Shown here: positions 34,621 through 43,504 of the stretch, one piece after another
Layout of the letters: every line of letters starts with the position of its first letter
How positions within the stretch are numbered: position 1 is the first letter of the stretch
Made by a program: the position numbers and the translations under genes
The notes under the pieces: model-generated
The model's database searches: none
What the model was told of the DNA's origin: nothing
The model's input: only the letters and a program-made list of their open reading frames with translations
Origin: Ectorhizobium quercum
GTDB lineage: Bacteria > Pseudomonadota > Alphaproteobacteria > Rhizobiales > Rhizobiaceae
Length of the DNA: 64,000 nucleotides
Direction of reading: 5' to 3'
NCBI RefSeq assembly: GCF_026552795.1
Contig: NZ_JANFPI010000004.1
Location: 1-64,000, forward strand

Positions 34621-36396
34621 ATGACGATGGCGACCACGACGCCGGCCACCGCCGGCCGCCTGCCCGGTTTTCTCAGGCCCGGCCCGTTCTGGCTGGCCGT
34701 GCCCGGCCTCGCCTTCATCCTCGTCTTCTTCCTGATCCCGACCGTGGACATGATGTCGGTCAGCCTCTTCGACAAGGCCGGCGACCTGACGCTCGCGACC
34801 TATGCGAGGATCACCGCGTCGAGCGTCTATCTGCGGGTGCTCAACACGACGTTTTCCGTCGCGCTTCAGGTCACGCTGTGGTGCCTTCTCCTGGGCTATC
34901 CGCTCGCCTACTGGCTGAGCGGCATGCCGGGCCGCCGCCAGCGCATCATGCTGATGTTCGTGCTTCTGCCCTACTGGACGAGCGCGCTCGTCAAGAACTT
35001 CGCATGGCTGGTGCTTCTCGGCCGCAACGGCATCGTGTCGGCCGTCATGGAAAAGGCCGGCCTGCCGGGCGGCGACAGCCTGCTCTTTTCCCGCGCCACC
35101 GTCATCTTCGCGATGGTGCATACCATGCTGCCGCTCGCGGTCGTCACCATGATGCCGATCATGAACCAGATCGACCGGCGCCTGACGATGGCCGCCGAAA
35201 CGCTGGGGGCGAGCGGCGCGCAGGCCTTCTGGCAGGTGTTCTTTCCGCTGTCGGCGCGCGGCGTGGCGACCGCCGGCCTGCTCGTCTTCGTCTCCTCGCT
35301 CGGCTTCTTCATCACCCCGGCGCTGGTCGGCGGCGCCAGGGACACGATGATCAGCCAGTTGATCATCACCCAGATCAACCAGTTGCAGAACTGGCAGTTC
35401 GGCAGCGCGCTCGCCGTGATGCTCGTCGCCGCCTCGCTGCTGACCATCTTCCTCTACGACCGGCTGTTCGGCCTTTCCTCGATTGCCGGCGAAAGCAAAC
35501 GCGGTTCTGCCGACGGCAGGCTGCGCCGGCTTGGCCTGCGCCTGACGGGCGGGCTCGGCCGCTTCTTCGCGAAGTGGGAAGCCTTCACCCGCCGCAACCT
35601 TCGCGGCCTTTCCGGCTCCGGCCTGCTCGCCTTCTATGGCTGGGCGGTGATTGCCGTGCTGCTGTTTCCCGTCGTCGGCGTCGTCCCGATGGCCTTTACG
35701 GAAGCGGAATTCCTCTCCTTCCCGCCGGTCGGGTTCAGCTTCCGCTGGTTCGAGGCCTATCTGGACTCGCCGGTCTGGGTTTCGGCGACGCTGCGCTCCT
35801 TCGGCATCGGCTTCGCGACCGCCTTCATCACCGTCGCGGTCGCCGGGCTGGCCGCGCTCGGCCTCGCCCGCTCGAAAAGCCGGTTTGCCGGTGTCGCCTT
35901 CCTGATCTTCATGGCGCCGATGGTCGTTCCGCCGATCGTCATCGCCATCTCGCTCTTCTATCTCTTCGCCAGCCTTTCGATGATCGCCACCGACAGCGCC
36001 ATCGCCATCGGCCACAGCGTGATCGCGCTGCCCATCGTCTTCGTCATCCTGCTCGCCACCTTCAAGGAGCACGACTGGCGGCTCGACCAGGCGGCGGCGA
36101 CGCTCGGCGCGTCGCGCCTGCAAGTCGCCCGGCGCGTCACCCTGCCGATGGTCAAGGCGGGGCTCGTCGTCGGCTTCGTCACCGGCTTCCTGCAATCCTT
36201 CGAGGAACTGACGGTCGCGCTCTTCATCGGCGGCGGGCTCAAGACGACGCTGCCCAAGCAGATGTGGGACGACATCACGCTCTCGGCCAATCCGAGGATC
36301 GCGGCGGCCTCGGTCTGCGTCCTCCTCGTCGTGATGATCCTGTTCGCCGCGATCGAATACGTCCAGAGACCGCGGGGCGGCACCGCCCGGCGCTGA
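34621..36396 (+). CDS. ABC transporter permease, two permease domains fused
   Basis: A 591-residue protein made of two complete spermidine/putrescine-type permease domains. The first spans about residues 20-285 (six helices, EAA loop MAAETLGASGAQAFW) and the second about 345-585 (EAA loop QAAATLGASRLQVAR). A hydrophilic linker rich in Arg/Gly/Ser joins them. Normally PotB and PotC are separate subunits, while fused forms are known in some iron and thiamine importers. With the ATPase and binding protein it completes the importer. AAGGGAG precedes ATG 34621. Confidence 0.9.
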   Translation: MTMATTTPATAGRLPGFLRPGPFWLAVPGLAFILVFFLIPTVDMMSVSLFDKAGDLTLATYARITASSVYLRVLNTTFSVALQVTLWCLLLGYPLAYWLSGMPGRRQRIMLMFVLLPYWTSALVKNFAWLVLLGRNGIVSAVMEKAGLPGGDSLLFSRATVIFAMVHTMLPLAVVTMMPIMNQIDRRLTMAAETLGASGAQAFWQVFFPLSARGVATAGLLVFVSSLGFFITPALVGGARDTMISQLIITQINQLQNWQFGSALAVMLVAASLLTIFLYDRLFGLSSIAGESKRGSADGRLRRLGLRLTGGLGRFFAKWEAFTRRNLRGLSGSGLLAFYGWAVIAVLLFPVVGVVPMAFTEAEFLSFPPVGFSFRWFEAYLDSPVWVSATLRSFGIGFATAFITVAVAGLAALGLARSKSRFAGVAFLIFMAPMVVPPIVIAISLFYLFASLSMIATDSAIAIGHSVIALPIVFVILLATFKEHDWRLDQAAATLGASRLQVARRVTLPMVKAGLVVGFVTGFLQSFEELTVALFIGGGLKTTLPKQMWDDITLSANPRIAAASVCVLLVVMILFAAIEYVQRPRGGTARR

Positions 36397-36481
36397 CACC
36401 CGGCAGGAAGCCGATGAAGCTGCAAGCGGATGTCATGACCGGGTCGTGGTGACGATTGGGCACACTGTTGCCGGAATTGCG

Positions 36482-37765
36482 CTAGCCGGGATTCGGCGTA
36501 TGCAGAAAATCCAGAACGGTCAGGGCGAGAAGTGCCGTCAGTTTCGGCAGTTCGGCGATATCGAGCTTTTCATCGGCGGCCCCGAGATTGTAGGGCGTGA
36601 GGCCGCAGACGATGGTCGGCATGCCCGCCCGCCGCCACAGCCGGGCATCGGAGGCGCCGACCCGCATGTTGACGATGACCGGTTCTTCGAGCAGTTCCGT
36701 GGCGACTGCGCGGGCGCAGCGGACGATGGGTGCGTTTTCATCCGTCCAGGTGGGTTCGTAACGGCGCGTGATCTCAAGCGAGACCGACGGAACGGGCGAC
36801 AGCAGGGCATCGATGCGCGCCTCCACCGTCGCGACGGACACGCCGGCCGGCAGGCGGATGTCGAGTTCGGCCCAGGCGTGGTCGGGCACGAGGTTGGGCG
36901 AGGTGCCGCCGCCGATCCGGCCGATATTGACGGTGACACGGCTCATCGTTTCCTTTTCGCCGGCGCCGCCGAGCGGTTCGGAAACGGGTTGGGCGGCATC
37001 CATGACGGCGACGGCGGGATGTGCCGGGTCCGTCCGGATCGACTCCAGCGTCTTCAGCGCGGCCAGCGCCACCAGAAGGCTTTCGACGGCGTTTTCACCG
37101 CGATGCACATGGGCGCCGTGGGAAGCCCGCCCGGCAGCCTCCAGGCGGAGCCAGATCATGCCTTTCTCGCCGAGCCGCAGGATATGGGGCGAGCCGACAT
37201 CCGGCACGATCACCGCATCGCCCCGGCACTCGGGCAGTGCGTCGATCAGGGTCTGGGTGCCGCGCTCGCTCATCGCCTCCTCGTCACCGGCCAGCGCCAG
37301 CACGATCTCGCCGGGAAAGTCGGGCGTTTCCTCGGCGATCAGCCGCATGGCCATGATGGAGGCGGCGATGCCGCCCTTCATGTCGCAGGAGCCGCGACCG
37401 TAGAGGAAGCCGCCCTCGCTTCGCCCGTCGAAGGGATCGCCGCTCCACAGGCCGGCCGGTCCGGCAGGATAGGTGTCGAGATGGCCGGAGAGAATGATGC
37501 GCGGCCCCGGCCGCGTGCCCTTCAGCCGGCCGACGAGATTGGCGACCGGCTCTTCTGCCATGTGCAGCCCGATCTCGATGCTCGGTATGGTGCCCGCCAG
37601 TGCGGCGGCGACGTCGCGCACCGCCCGGGTGTCGCTGGGCGGCGTTTCGCTGGGCACGCGCACGAGCCTGCGCGTCATGTCCGCCACCAGGTCGCCGCAG
37701 GCAAGCGCCCGCCGCCTGAGCGCCGCACGGCGCTGCATCCGTTCCTCGTTCATCATGAGCGTCAT
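36482..37765 (-). CDS. M20-family deacylase/peptidase (ArgE/DapE type)
   Basis: A 427-residue zinc hydrolase of the ArgE/DapE/ACY1/CPG2 group, which cleaves N-acyl or peptide bonds of amino-acid derivatives. Metal-site motifs are present: SGHLDTYP, GRGSCDMKGG and the catalytic Glu pair in AGDEEAM. The dimerisation domain (ASHGAHVHRGENA) is also typical. Its ATG overlaps the stop of the arginase-family gene (ATGA), so it is translated with it, downstream of the amino-acid ABC transporter genes. The likely substrate is an acylated amino acid brought in by that transporter; this is inference. Confidence 0.88.
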   Translation of the reverse strand: MTLMMNEERMQRRAALRRRALACGDLVADMTRRLVRVPSETPPSDTRAVRDVAAALAGTIPSIEIGLHMAEEPVANLVGRLKGTRPGPRIILSGHLDTYPAGPAGLWSGDPFDGRSEGGFLYGRGSCDMKGGIAASIMAMRLIAEETPDFPGEIVLALAGDEEAMSERGTQTLIDALPECRGDAVIVPDVGSPHILRLGEKGMIWLRLEAAGRASHGAHVHRGENAVESLLVALAALKTLESIRTDPAHPAVAVMDAAQPVSEPLGGAGEKETMSRVTVNIGRIGGGTSPNLVPDHAWAELDIRLPAGVSVATVEARIDALLSPVPSVSLEITRRYEPTWTDENAPIVRCARAVATELLEEPVIVNMRVGASDARLWRRAGMPTIVCGLTPYNLGAADEKLDIAELPKLTALLALTVLDFLHTPNPG

Positions 37766-38733
37766 GCGGAAACCCGGGCCGGTTCCCGTCCGGGACGGTC
37801 CAGAAGCAGCAGCAGGATCTCATAGATCATGGCAGCCGCCAGGAAAGCCGTCATGCCCTTGACGTCGTGCGGCGGGCTGACGGTATTCACATCGGCGGCG
37901 ACGATGTTGAGCCCCGAAAGCGCGCGCATGAGCATCATGCCCTCCCGCGCGGACAGGCCGCCCCAGACGGGCGTGCAGACGCCCGGCGCGCAGGACGGAT
38001 CGAACACGTCCATGTCCCAGGACAGATAGACGGGGTTGTCGGCGAATTCCGCCTTGAGCTTCGCCGCGAACGGGTCCGGACCGTATTTCCACAGTTCCTC
38101 GAGCGTGACGAGGTTGTAGCCGAGGCCGCGTCCGTGCTCGTGGACTCCGCCACGCATCGTCGTTCCGCGCAGGCCGACATGATAGGAGGCGCCGGTGCGG
38201 ATGCGCTGCTCCAGCGCGGCATGCGTGAACTGGGTCGAGGCATCGTAGGGATAGGCCTCGTCGGCCGGATAGGCGTCGGTATGGCTGTCGATATGAAGGA
38301 CGATCAGGCCCGGATGGACCCTGGAGGCGGCGCGCACCAGCGGCAGGGAAACGCTGCCGTCGCCGCCGAGACCGATCGGCACCGCACCGGCGGCGGCAAT
38401 CCGGAAGGCAGCCTCCTCGATTGCGGCAAAGCTTTCGTCGATACGCCCCGAAGTGAGCCGCACATCGCCGCAATCCACCACGTCGAGCGCTTTCAGCACG
38501 TCGAAATCGGCTCTTTCCGGATGGAACCTGCGCACCAGCCCGGACTGTTCGCGAATGGAGGCCGGTCCCTGGCGGGCGCCGATGCGGAACGGATGGATGC
38601 CGCAATCGAAGGGGCAGCCGAGAATGGCGGCGCCGGCGCCCGTGGCATCGGTGGTGTAGGGCGTATCCATGAATGTCGGGGGACGCGTGTAGAGGCTGGC
38701 GGGTTCCGCGGCGGAAAGATTGGTCGTTTGCAT
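37762..38733 (-). CDS. Arginase/agmatinase-family (ureohydrolase) protein with altered metal site
   Basis: A 323-residue ureohydrolase-fold protein. The family splits guanidino or formimino groups with two metal ions. The motifs DSHTD (149-153, in HIDSHTDAY) and SWDMDVFDP are present, supplying most metal ligands. The first motif, normally GGDH, reads GGDG (123-126), so one metal-A ligand His is missing. It may use one metal, another ligand or have a changed function. It is the middle gene between a polar amino-acid transporter and an M20 deacylase, pointing to a guanidino-type amino-acid derivative. Confidence 0.85.
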   Translation of the reverse strand: MQTTNLSAAEPASLYTRPPTFMDTPYTTDATGAGAAILGCPFDCGIHPFRIGARQGPASIREQSGLVRRFHPERADFDVLKALDVVDCGDVRLTSGRIDESFAAIEEAAFRIAAAGAVPIGLGGDGSVSLPLVRAASRVHPGLIVLHIDSHTDAYPADEAYPYDASTQFTHAALEQRIRTGASYHVGLRGTTMRGGVHEHGRGLGYNLVTLEELWKYGPDPFAAKLKAEFADNPVYLSWDMDVFDPSCAPGVCTPVWGGLSAREGMMLMRALSGLNIVAADVNTVSPPHDVKGMTAFLAAAMIYEILLLLLDRPGREPARVSA

Positions 38734-38755
38734 GATTCCAGAATTCCGAACTCAA

Positions 38756-39421
38756 TTACTGTCGTGTCATGCGCCGCTCCCAGAAGCGGATCGCCATAGC
38801 CAACGGCCAGCAGATGAAGAAATAGACCACCGCAACGAAGCTGAAGATTTCCAGCGGGCGGAAGGTCGATGAGGACAGCTCCATGCCGCGGCGGGTGATC
38901 TCGCTGACCGAGATGACGGATCCGAGCGACGAATACTTGATGAGCTGCACGAAATTGGCGGCAAGCGGCGGCAGCGTCATGCGGATGGCCTGGGGCAGCA
39001 CGATGCGCCGGAAGGTTTGCATGCCGGAAAGCCCCAGCACCCTGGCCGCTTCCTTGTGGCCGTTCGGCACCGCCTGGATGCCGGCGCGGTATACCTCGCC
39101 GATGAAGGCGGAGGAATAGATGGACAGGCCGATGATCAGGGCCGTGAACGCGCTGAGATTGATGCCGAAGACGATGGGCAGCACGTAATAGGCCCACAGG
39201 AGTTGCACGAGAATCGGCGTGTTGCGGATGATCTCGCCGACACCCACGCCGATCACCCGCAGGGGCCAGTAGCGCGACATGTCCAGCATCGCGATCAGCA
39301 GGCCGCCGAGCATGGCGAGCACCAGCGTGATCGCGGAAATGATCAGGGTGTTTTGCAGGCCGGTCATGATGAACGGCAGGTTGGCCGCAATCACGTCCCA
39401 GCGGAACGTATAGGTGAACAT
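38756..39421 (-). CDS. Polar amino-acid ABC transporter permease
   Basis: A 221-residue inner-membrane permease of the HisM/GlnP type with about five helices and the EAA loop (EAARVLGLSGMQTFRRIVLPQA). It should form a homodimer because only one permease gene is present, consistent with many PAAT importers. It follows the binding-protein gene by 63 bp and precedes the arginase-family gene by 22 bp, all in one minus-strand unit. Confidence 0.92.
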   Translation of the reverse strand: MFTYTFRWDVIAANLPFIMTGLQNTLIISAITLVLAMLGGLLIAMLDMSRYWPLRVIGVGVGEIIRNTPILVQLLWAYYVLPIVFGINLSAFTALIIGLSIYSSAFIGEVYRAGIQAVPNGHKEAARVLGLSGMQTFRRIVLPQAIRMTLPPLAANFVQLIKYSSLGSVISVSEITRRGMELSSSTFRPLEIFSFVAVVYFFICWPLAMAIRFWERRMTRQ

Positions 39422-39484
39422 GGTCGGATCTCACGGAACGGGGCTTCCGGCCGGGCGGGCCGGCCGGAAGACGGTTGGCGTCAA

Positions 39485-40306
39485 TCAGGGGGCGACGATC
39501 GGACCGAGCTGGTGCTTTTCGGCAAGCGCCTTCAGCCGGCCGTCGAGCTTGATCGTGTCCACGAACAGGTTCACGTAGTTCAGCCAGATCTGGTCGCCCT
39601 GCGGCACGACGTAGGCATAGGGCGTGACGCGCAGCGGCTCGGTCGGTTCGATGATCTTCGCCCAATCGAATTCGTCCTTGACCTTGATGGCCGTCGGGTA
39701 GTCGGACATCACGACATCGGCACGGTTCGCCATCAGTTCGCCTTCCCGCGTCGCGGGCGGGGAAATGGCGTTGAAGCCCGCCTGCTTCAGGTAATCGCGC
39801 ATGAAGGGTTCGATGTAGCTGCCGAGCGTGGTGACGACGTTGATGCCGGGCTTGTCGATGTCTTCCCAGCTGTTGACCTTGCCGTCCTGGCGGACGATGG
39901 CGTAGATGCTGGTCTGGAGGTAGGGCTTGGAGAATTCCACGGCCTGGGCGCGCTTCAGCGTCGCGCCGACGCCGAACATGCCGATGTCGCACTTGTCGGC
40001 CTGAAGATCGGCAATGAAGGTGGCGAAACTGGATTCGACGATCTCCAGTTCGGCATCGAGTTCCTTCGCCAGTTCCTTGGCGAGGTCGGCGTCGATGCCC
40101 TCGATCTCGCCGGTCGCCGGATTGCGGAAGGAGATCGAGTAATAAAGCGGGTACTGGCAAACGCGCAGCTTGGCGCTCTGCGTGATGCGGAAGAGCCGCG
40201 ATTCCACTTGCTGCGCCTGGGTCGCGGCAGGGATCGCCGTCACGGCTGCGGCGGAAACGAGGGCCGTCATGACGGCGGCGCCGATGCGGGATTTTACGGA
40301 TGTCAT
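39485..40306 (-). CDS. Polar amino-acid ABC transporter substrate-binding protein
   Basis: A 273-residue periplasmic binding protein of the PAAT family with a Sec signal peptide (GAAVMTALVSAAAVTAIPAA, cleavage near TQA). Mature blocks LRVCQYPLYYSISFRNPATG, EIEGIDADLAKELAKEL and the late RVTPYAYVVPQGD are typical. AGGAGTGG lies upstream of the ATG. The ligand is unknown; the neighbouring deacylase and ureohydrolase suggest an acylated or guanidino amino acid. Confidence 0.9.
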   Translation of the reverse strand: MTSVKSRIGAAVMTALVSAAAVTAIPAATQAQQVESRLFRITQSAKLRVCQYPLYYSISFRNPATGEIEGIDADLAKELAKELDAELEIVESSFATFIADLQADKCDIGMFGVGATLKRAQAVEFSKPYLQTSIYAIVRQDGKVNSWEDIDKPGINVVTTLGSYIEPFMRDYLKQAGFNAISPPATREGELMANRADVVMSDYPTAIKVKDEFDWAKIIEPTEPLRVTPYAYVVPQGDQIWLNYVNLFVDTIKLDGRLKALAEKHQLGPIVAP

Positions 40307-40340
40307 ATCTGTTCCACTCCTTATATTTTTGGGATTGCAG

Positions 40341-41141
40341 TCAGTCTTGAATTTGCCTCAGGAAGCGCACGGCGCGCTCCGTCTGCGGTTTGTCGAAGAA
40401 GGACGCCGGCGCGCCGCTCTCGACGATGCGGCCCTGATCCATGAAGACCACCCGGGAAGAGACATTGCGGGCGAAGCCCATTTCGTGGGTCACGACGGCC
40501 ATCGTCATTCCGTCTTCGGCAAGCTGCCGCATGACCCGGAGCACCTCGTGGCGCAGTTCGGGGTCGAGCGCCGACGTCGCTTCGTCGAAGAACATGACCT
40601 GCGGCGTCATCGCCAGGGCGCGGGCGATCGCCACGCGCTGCTGCTGCCCCCCCGAAAGACGCGCCGGGTAGGCGTCCCGCTTTTCGGCAAGCCCGACCTT
40701 CTCGAGAAGCTGCATGGCGAGCCCGGTGGCTTCCGCCTTGTCCATCTTCCGCACCAGCCGGGGTGCTTCGACAATGTTCTGAAGCACGGTCATGTGCGGC
40801 CAGAGATTGAAGTGCTGGAACACCATGCCGATGTCCGGGCGAACCCTAGCGGCGGCCCTGCGGACCTCCGGGCCGTTCAACCCGTCCGAAATGATCTTGC
40901 CGTGCATGGTGACGCGTCCGGCCGAAGGCGTTTCGAGCAGGGCCAGGCAACGCAGAAGGGTGGTTTTCCCGGAGCCGGACGGGCCGATGATGCTGACGAC
41001 CTCGCCGCTGCGCACGCCGAGACTCACATCCTTCAGAACCTCCGTCGGGCCGAAGCTCTTGCTGACCGCTTCCGCCGCGATGATGGGTCCCCTGTCTTCC
41101 GGACGCGGGGGCGGGGACGCCGTGATGCTTGTTTCCATCAT
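40341..41141 (-). CDS. Polar amino-acid ABC transporter ATP-binding protein
   Basis: A 266-residue ATPase of the GlnQ/HisP type: Walker [11 protein letters not shown]-loop [13 protein letters not shown], signature LSGGQQQR, Walker [13 protein letters not shown]-loop VVTHEMGFA. It is the first gene of the minus-strand unit ATPase, binding protein, permease, ureohydrolase, deacylase. I start it at ATG 41141 (second ATG three bases on), with AAGGA upstream; an in-frame TTG at 41144 is less likely. Confidence 0.93.
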   Translation of the reverse strand: MMETSITASPPPRPEDRGPIIAAEAVSKSFGPTEVLKDVSLGVRSGEVVSIIGPSGSGKTTLLRCLALLETPSAGRVTMHGKIISDGLNGPEVRRAAARVRPDIGMVFQHFNLWPHMTVLQNIVEAPRLVRKMDKAEATGLAMQLLEKVGLAEKRDAYPARLSGGQQQRVAIARALAMTPQVMFFDEATSALDPELRHEVLRVMRQLAEDGMTMAVVTHEMGFARNVSSRVVFMDQGRIVESGAPASFFDKPQTERAVRFLRQIQD

Positions 41142-41286
41142 CAAAAAATTTCCTTATGATTTTTTGTGACTTCTGTTCTTTTTCAGGAGAAAGTGAGTCA
41201 AACATATGATATAAAATGATTATTCACAATAATAAAAATTTATGCAATTAGAGATCAATATCTGTGCAACGGAGGAAAAAAGAGGC
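41142..41286. promoter_or_regulatory. AT-rich divergent promoter between amino-acid importer and LysR genes
   Basis: This 145-bp gap is strikingly AT-rich compared with its surroundings, with runs such as ATATGATATAAAATGATTA near 41203-41221. It must hold the promoters of the minus-strand importer operon and the plus-strand LysR gene, the usual place for an LTTR to bind. I could not single out one T-N11-A box among several possible ones. Confidence 0.55.
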
Positions 41287-42183
41287 ATGGACTTCAAATT
41301 GCTTGAAGCCTTCCGCACGGTGGTCAGCAACAGCTCCATCACCAAGGCAGCGGAGATCCTGGGCGTGACCCAGCCCGCCGTGAGCGCGCAGATCGCCCGG
41401 CTGGAAGCCTCCATCGGCTTCAACCTGTTCACGCGCAACGGCGGGCGGCTGAGCCTGACGGGCGAGGGGCAGCAGTTCCACGCCCAGGTCGTGCATGCGC
41501 TCGACATGTTCCAGCGGCTGGACCATGTGGCGGAGGGCATCCGCGAGGGAAAGTCCGGCAAGCTCGTGATCGCCAGCCATCCGAGCGCGTCGATCTCGCT
41601 TGTCCCCGTTCTCATGGCGCGGTTCCGCCGGGATCACCCGGAGACCCGCATCCGCCTGATCAACCGCACGTCCGAGGAGGTGCGCAGCTTCTTTCCCGCC
41701 GCCTCCATCGATATCGGCATCGCCGAGCTTCCGACCGACATCGGCGGGGTGGAGGTGCGCAAATACGCGCTGAGCTGCGTCGCCATTCTTCCGAAAGGCC
41801 ATCCGGCGGCGGAAAAGGCCTGCCTTTCCCCCGCCGATCTGTCCGGCGAGCCGTTTCTGGCCATGCCGCCGGAACGCGTGATCTCCCACCGCATCCGCGA
41901 GGCCTTCGCCGCCGAGGGGGCAACGCTGAACGCGATCGGCGAGGTCGACTTCTTCAGTTCCATCTGCGCGATGGTGGCCGAAGGCGGTGGCGTATCCATC
42001 GTCGATTCCTGGTCGGCGGCGATGTTCTCCGCCCTGGGGCTGGAGGTGCGGCCGTTCGAGCCTGCCATTCCCTATGAGATCGGCGTCATCACCAGTTCCG
42101 ACTGGCCGCTATCGCGCCTTGCCCAGGCGTTCCTTTCCCTCATCGACGAAACCCTTCGCAAGGAAGCCCATCATGTCCGCTAG
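41287..42183 (+). CDS. LysR-type transcriptional regulator
   Basis: A 298-residue LTTR: helix-turn-helix at residues 1-60 (FKLLEAFRTVVSNSSITKAAEILGVTQPAVS) and an effector domain beginning GKLVIASHPSASISLVP. It is divergent from the amino-acid importer operon, the classic layout for regulation of a neighbouring unit, and its 3' end overlaps the M28 peptidase start by 11 nt, so it probably controls both. ATG 41287 is preceded by AGAGG; an ATG at 41242 upstream is less likely. Confidence 0.9.
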   Translation: MDFKLLEAFRTVVSNSSITKAAEILGVTQPAVSAQIARLEASIGFNLFTRNGGRLSLTGEGQQFHAQVVHALDMFQRLDHVAEGIREGKSGKLVIASHPSASISLVPVLMARFRRDHPETRIRLINRTSEEVRSFFPAASIDIGIAELPTDIGGVEVRKYALSCVAILPKGHPAAEKACLSPADLSGEPFLAMPPERVISHRIREAFAAEGATLNAIGEVDFFSSICAMVAEGGGVSIVDSWSAAMFSALGLEVRPFEPAIPYEIGVITSSDWPLSRLAQAFLSLIDETLRKEAHHVR

Positions 42184-43432
42184 TTCATCCGCGTCCCGCG
42201 TGATGCGCGATCTTTACGCCCTGTGCGATTGCGGCGGCCGGCTATCCGGCACGCCGGGCGAGGCACTGGCCGCCGCTTTCATCATGGAGGCCGGGGCAGC
42301 GGCGGCGGGCGTGCCGCCCATCGTCCATACCGTCGATTATGCGGGATGGGAGCCGCTGGCGGCGCGGCTTTTCATGGCCGATGGAGAAGCCGTTCCGTGC
42401 CACCCCCTCGTCAGGACGGTGCCGACGCCGGCCGGCGGCCTCGACGCGGAGGTGATCGACCTCGGACGCGGCACGGAAGAGGAATTCGAAGCCCATCGCG
42501 CGGAGATTCCGGGGCGGATCGTCCTCGTGCGCCACGAGCTGATGTTCGCGCCCGGCACCATCCATCGCCGGGTCAAATACGAACGGGCGCGGGCAGCCGG
42601 CGCCATAGGGTTCCTGATTTCCGGGCCCTCCGCCGGCAGTCTGGTCGCCGGCTCATCCGGCCGCGAGGCCGGCGAGGGCATTCCTGCCGCCGGCATCTCG
42701 CCGGAAACGGCGGCGCGGCTGCGCCGCCGCTCCGGCGGATATCCGCGTGTCCGCCTCGCCATCGAGACGCGCGAAATGCCGGCGCAGACCCGCAACATCT
42801 TTTTCGACATGCCGGGCGAAACGGAAGAATGGGTGGTGCTTTCCGCTCATTACGACGGCCATTCGCTGGCGGAAAGCGCGATGGACAATGCCTCGGGCGT
42901 GGCGATCGCCCTCGAGACGGCCCGCCGTCTGCGCGCCGGGGGAAAGCCCGCGCGGCGCGGCCTGCGTCTCGCCTTCTTCAGCATCGAGGAGTGGGCGTTG
43001 ACAGGCTCGGCCCTGTACGTGGCCGGGCTTGACGAGGCGGAGCGGGCGGCCATCGCGCTGAATGTCAACATCGATTCCGTCGGGTTCGACCACACGCTGA
43101 CGGCCCTGGTCAGCGGTTACGCCGCGCTCGAGCCTTTCCTCCTGGGCATCGCAGAGCGGGAAAACATCGGCTTGCGGACATACCGGCCTTTCCAGCGTAA
43201 TTCCGACCATGCGAATTTCGCAGCCGCCGGAATTCCCGCCTTCCGGCTGGTCGGCGGCTTCGATGACGCCAACGCGCCGGCGCGCCATGTGCTGACGGCT
43301 TTCGACACGCGCGACAGGCTTGACCCTGCCCACATGGAAAAGGCGGCCGGGCTTGTGACGTCGATCGTCGCAGCCGCGCTGGATGCGCCCGATGAGCAGG
43401 CCCGTCTCTGGAGGTCGTCCCGGGAAAGCTGA
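42173..43432 (+). CDS. M28-family zinc aminopeptidase/deacylase with PA-like insert
   Basis: A 419-residue peptidase. The C-terminal half has M28 metal-site motifs: SAHYDGH, AMDNASG, the catalytic FSIEEW and NIDSVGFD, with a late His in RNSDHANF. The middle (RIVLVRHELMF to GIPAAGIS) resembles the protease-associated domain that helps present the substrate. No signal peptide is visible, so it should act in the cytoplasm, unlike many secreted M28 enzymes. It overlaps the LysR gene and probably processes the compound imported by the divergent ABC transporter. Confidence 0.85.
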   Translation: MSASSSASRVMRDLYALCDCGGRLSGTPGEALAAAFIMEAGAAAAGVPPIVHTVDYAGWEPLAARLFMADGEAVPCHPLVRTVPTPAGGLDAEVIDLGRGTEEEFEAHRAEIPGRIVLVRHELMFAPGTIHRRVKYERARAAGAIGFLISGPSAGSLVAGSSGREAGEGIPAAGISPETAARLRRRSGGYPRVRLAIETREMPAQTRNIFFDMPGETEEWVVLSAHYDGHSLAESAMDNASGVAIALETARRLRAGGKPARRGLRLAFFSIEEWALTGSALYVAGLDEAERAAIALNVNIDSVGFDHTLTALVSGYAALEPFLLGIAERENIGLRTYRPFQRNSDHANFAAAGIPAFRLVGGFDDANAPARHVLTAFDTRDRLDPAHMEKAAGLVTSIVAAALDAPDEQARLWRSSRES

Positions 43433-43504
43433 CCCGGGTGGTCGCCTCGCAGCCGATGTGATCTCGAAAGTGCTGCGCCTGAAATCGTCCCGCCGGTTTC
43501 GCCC

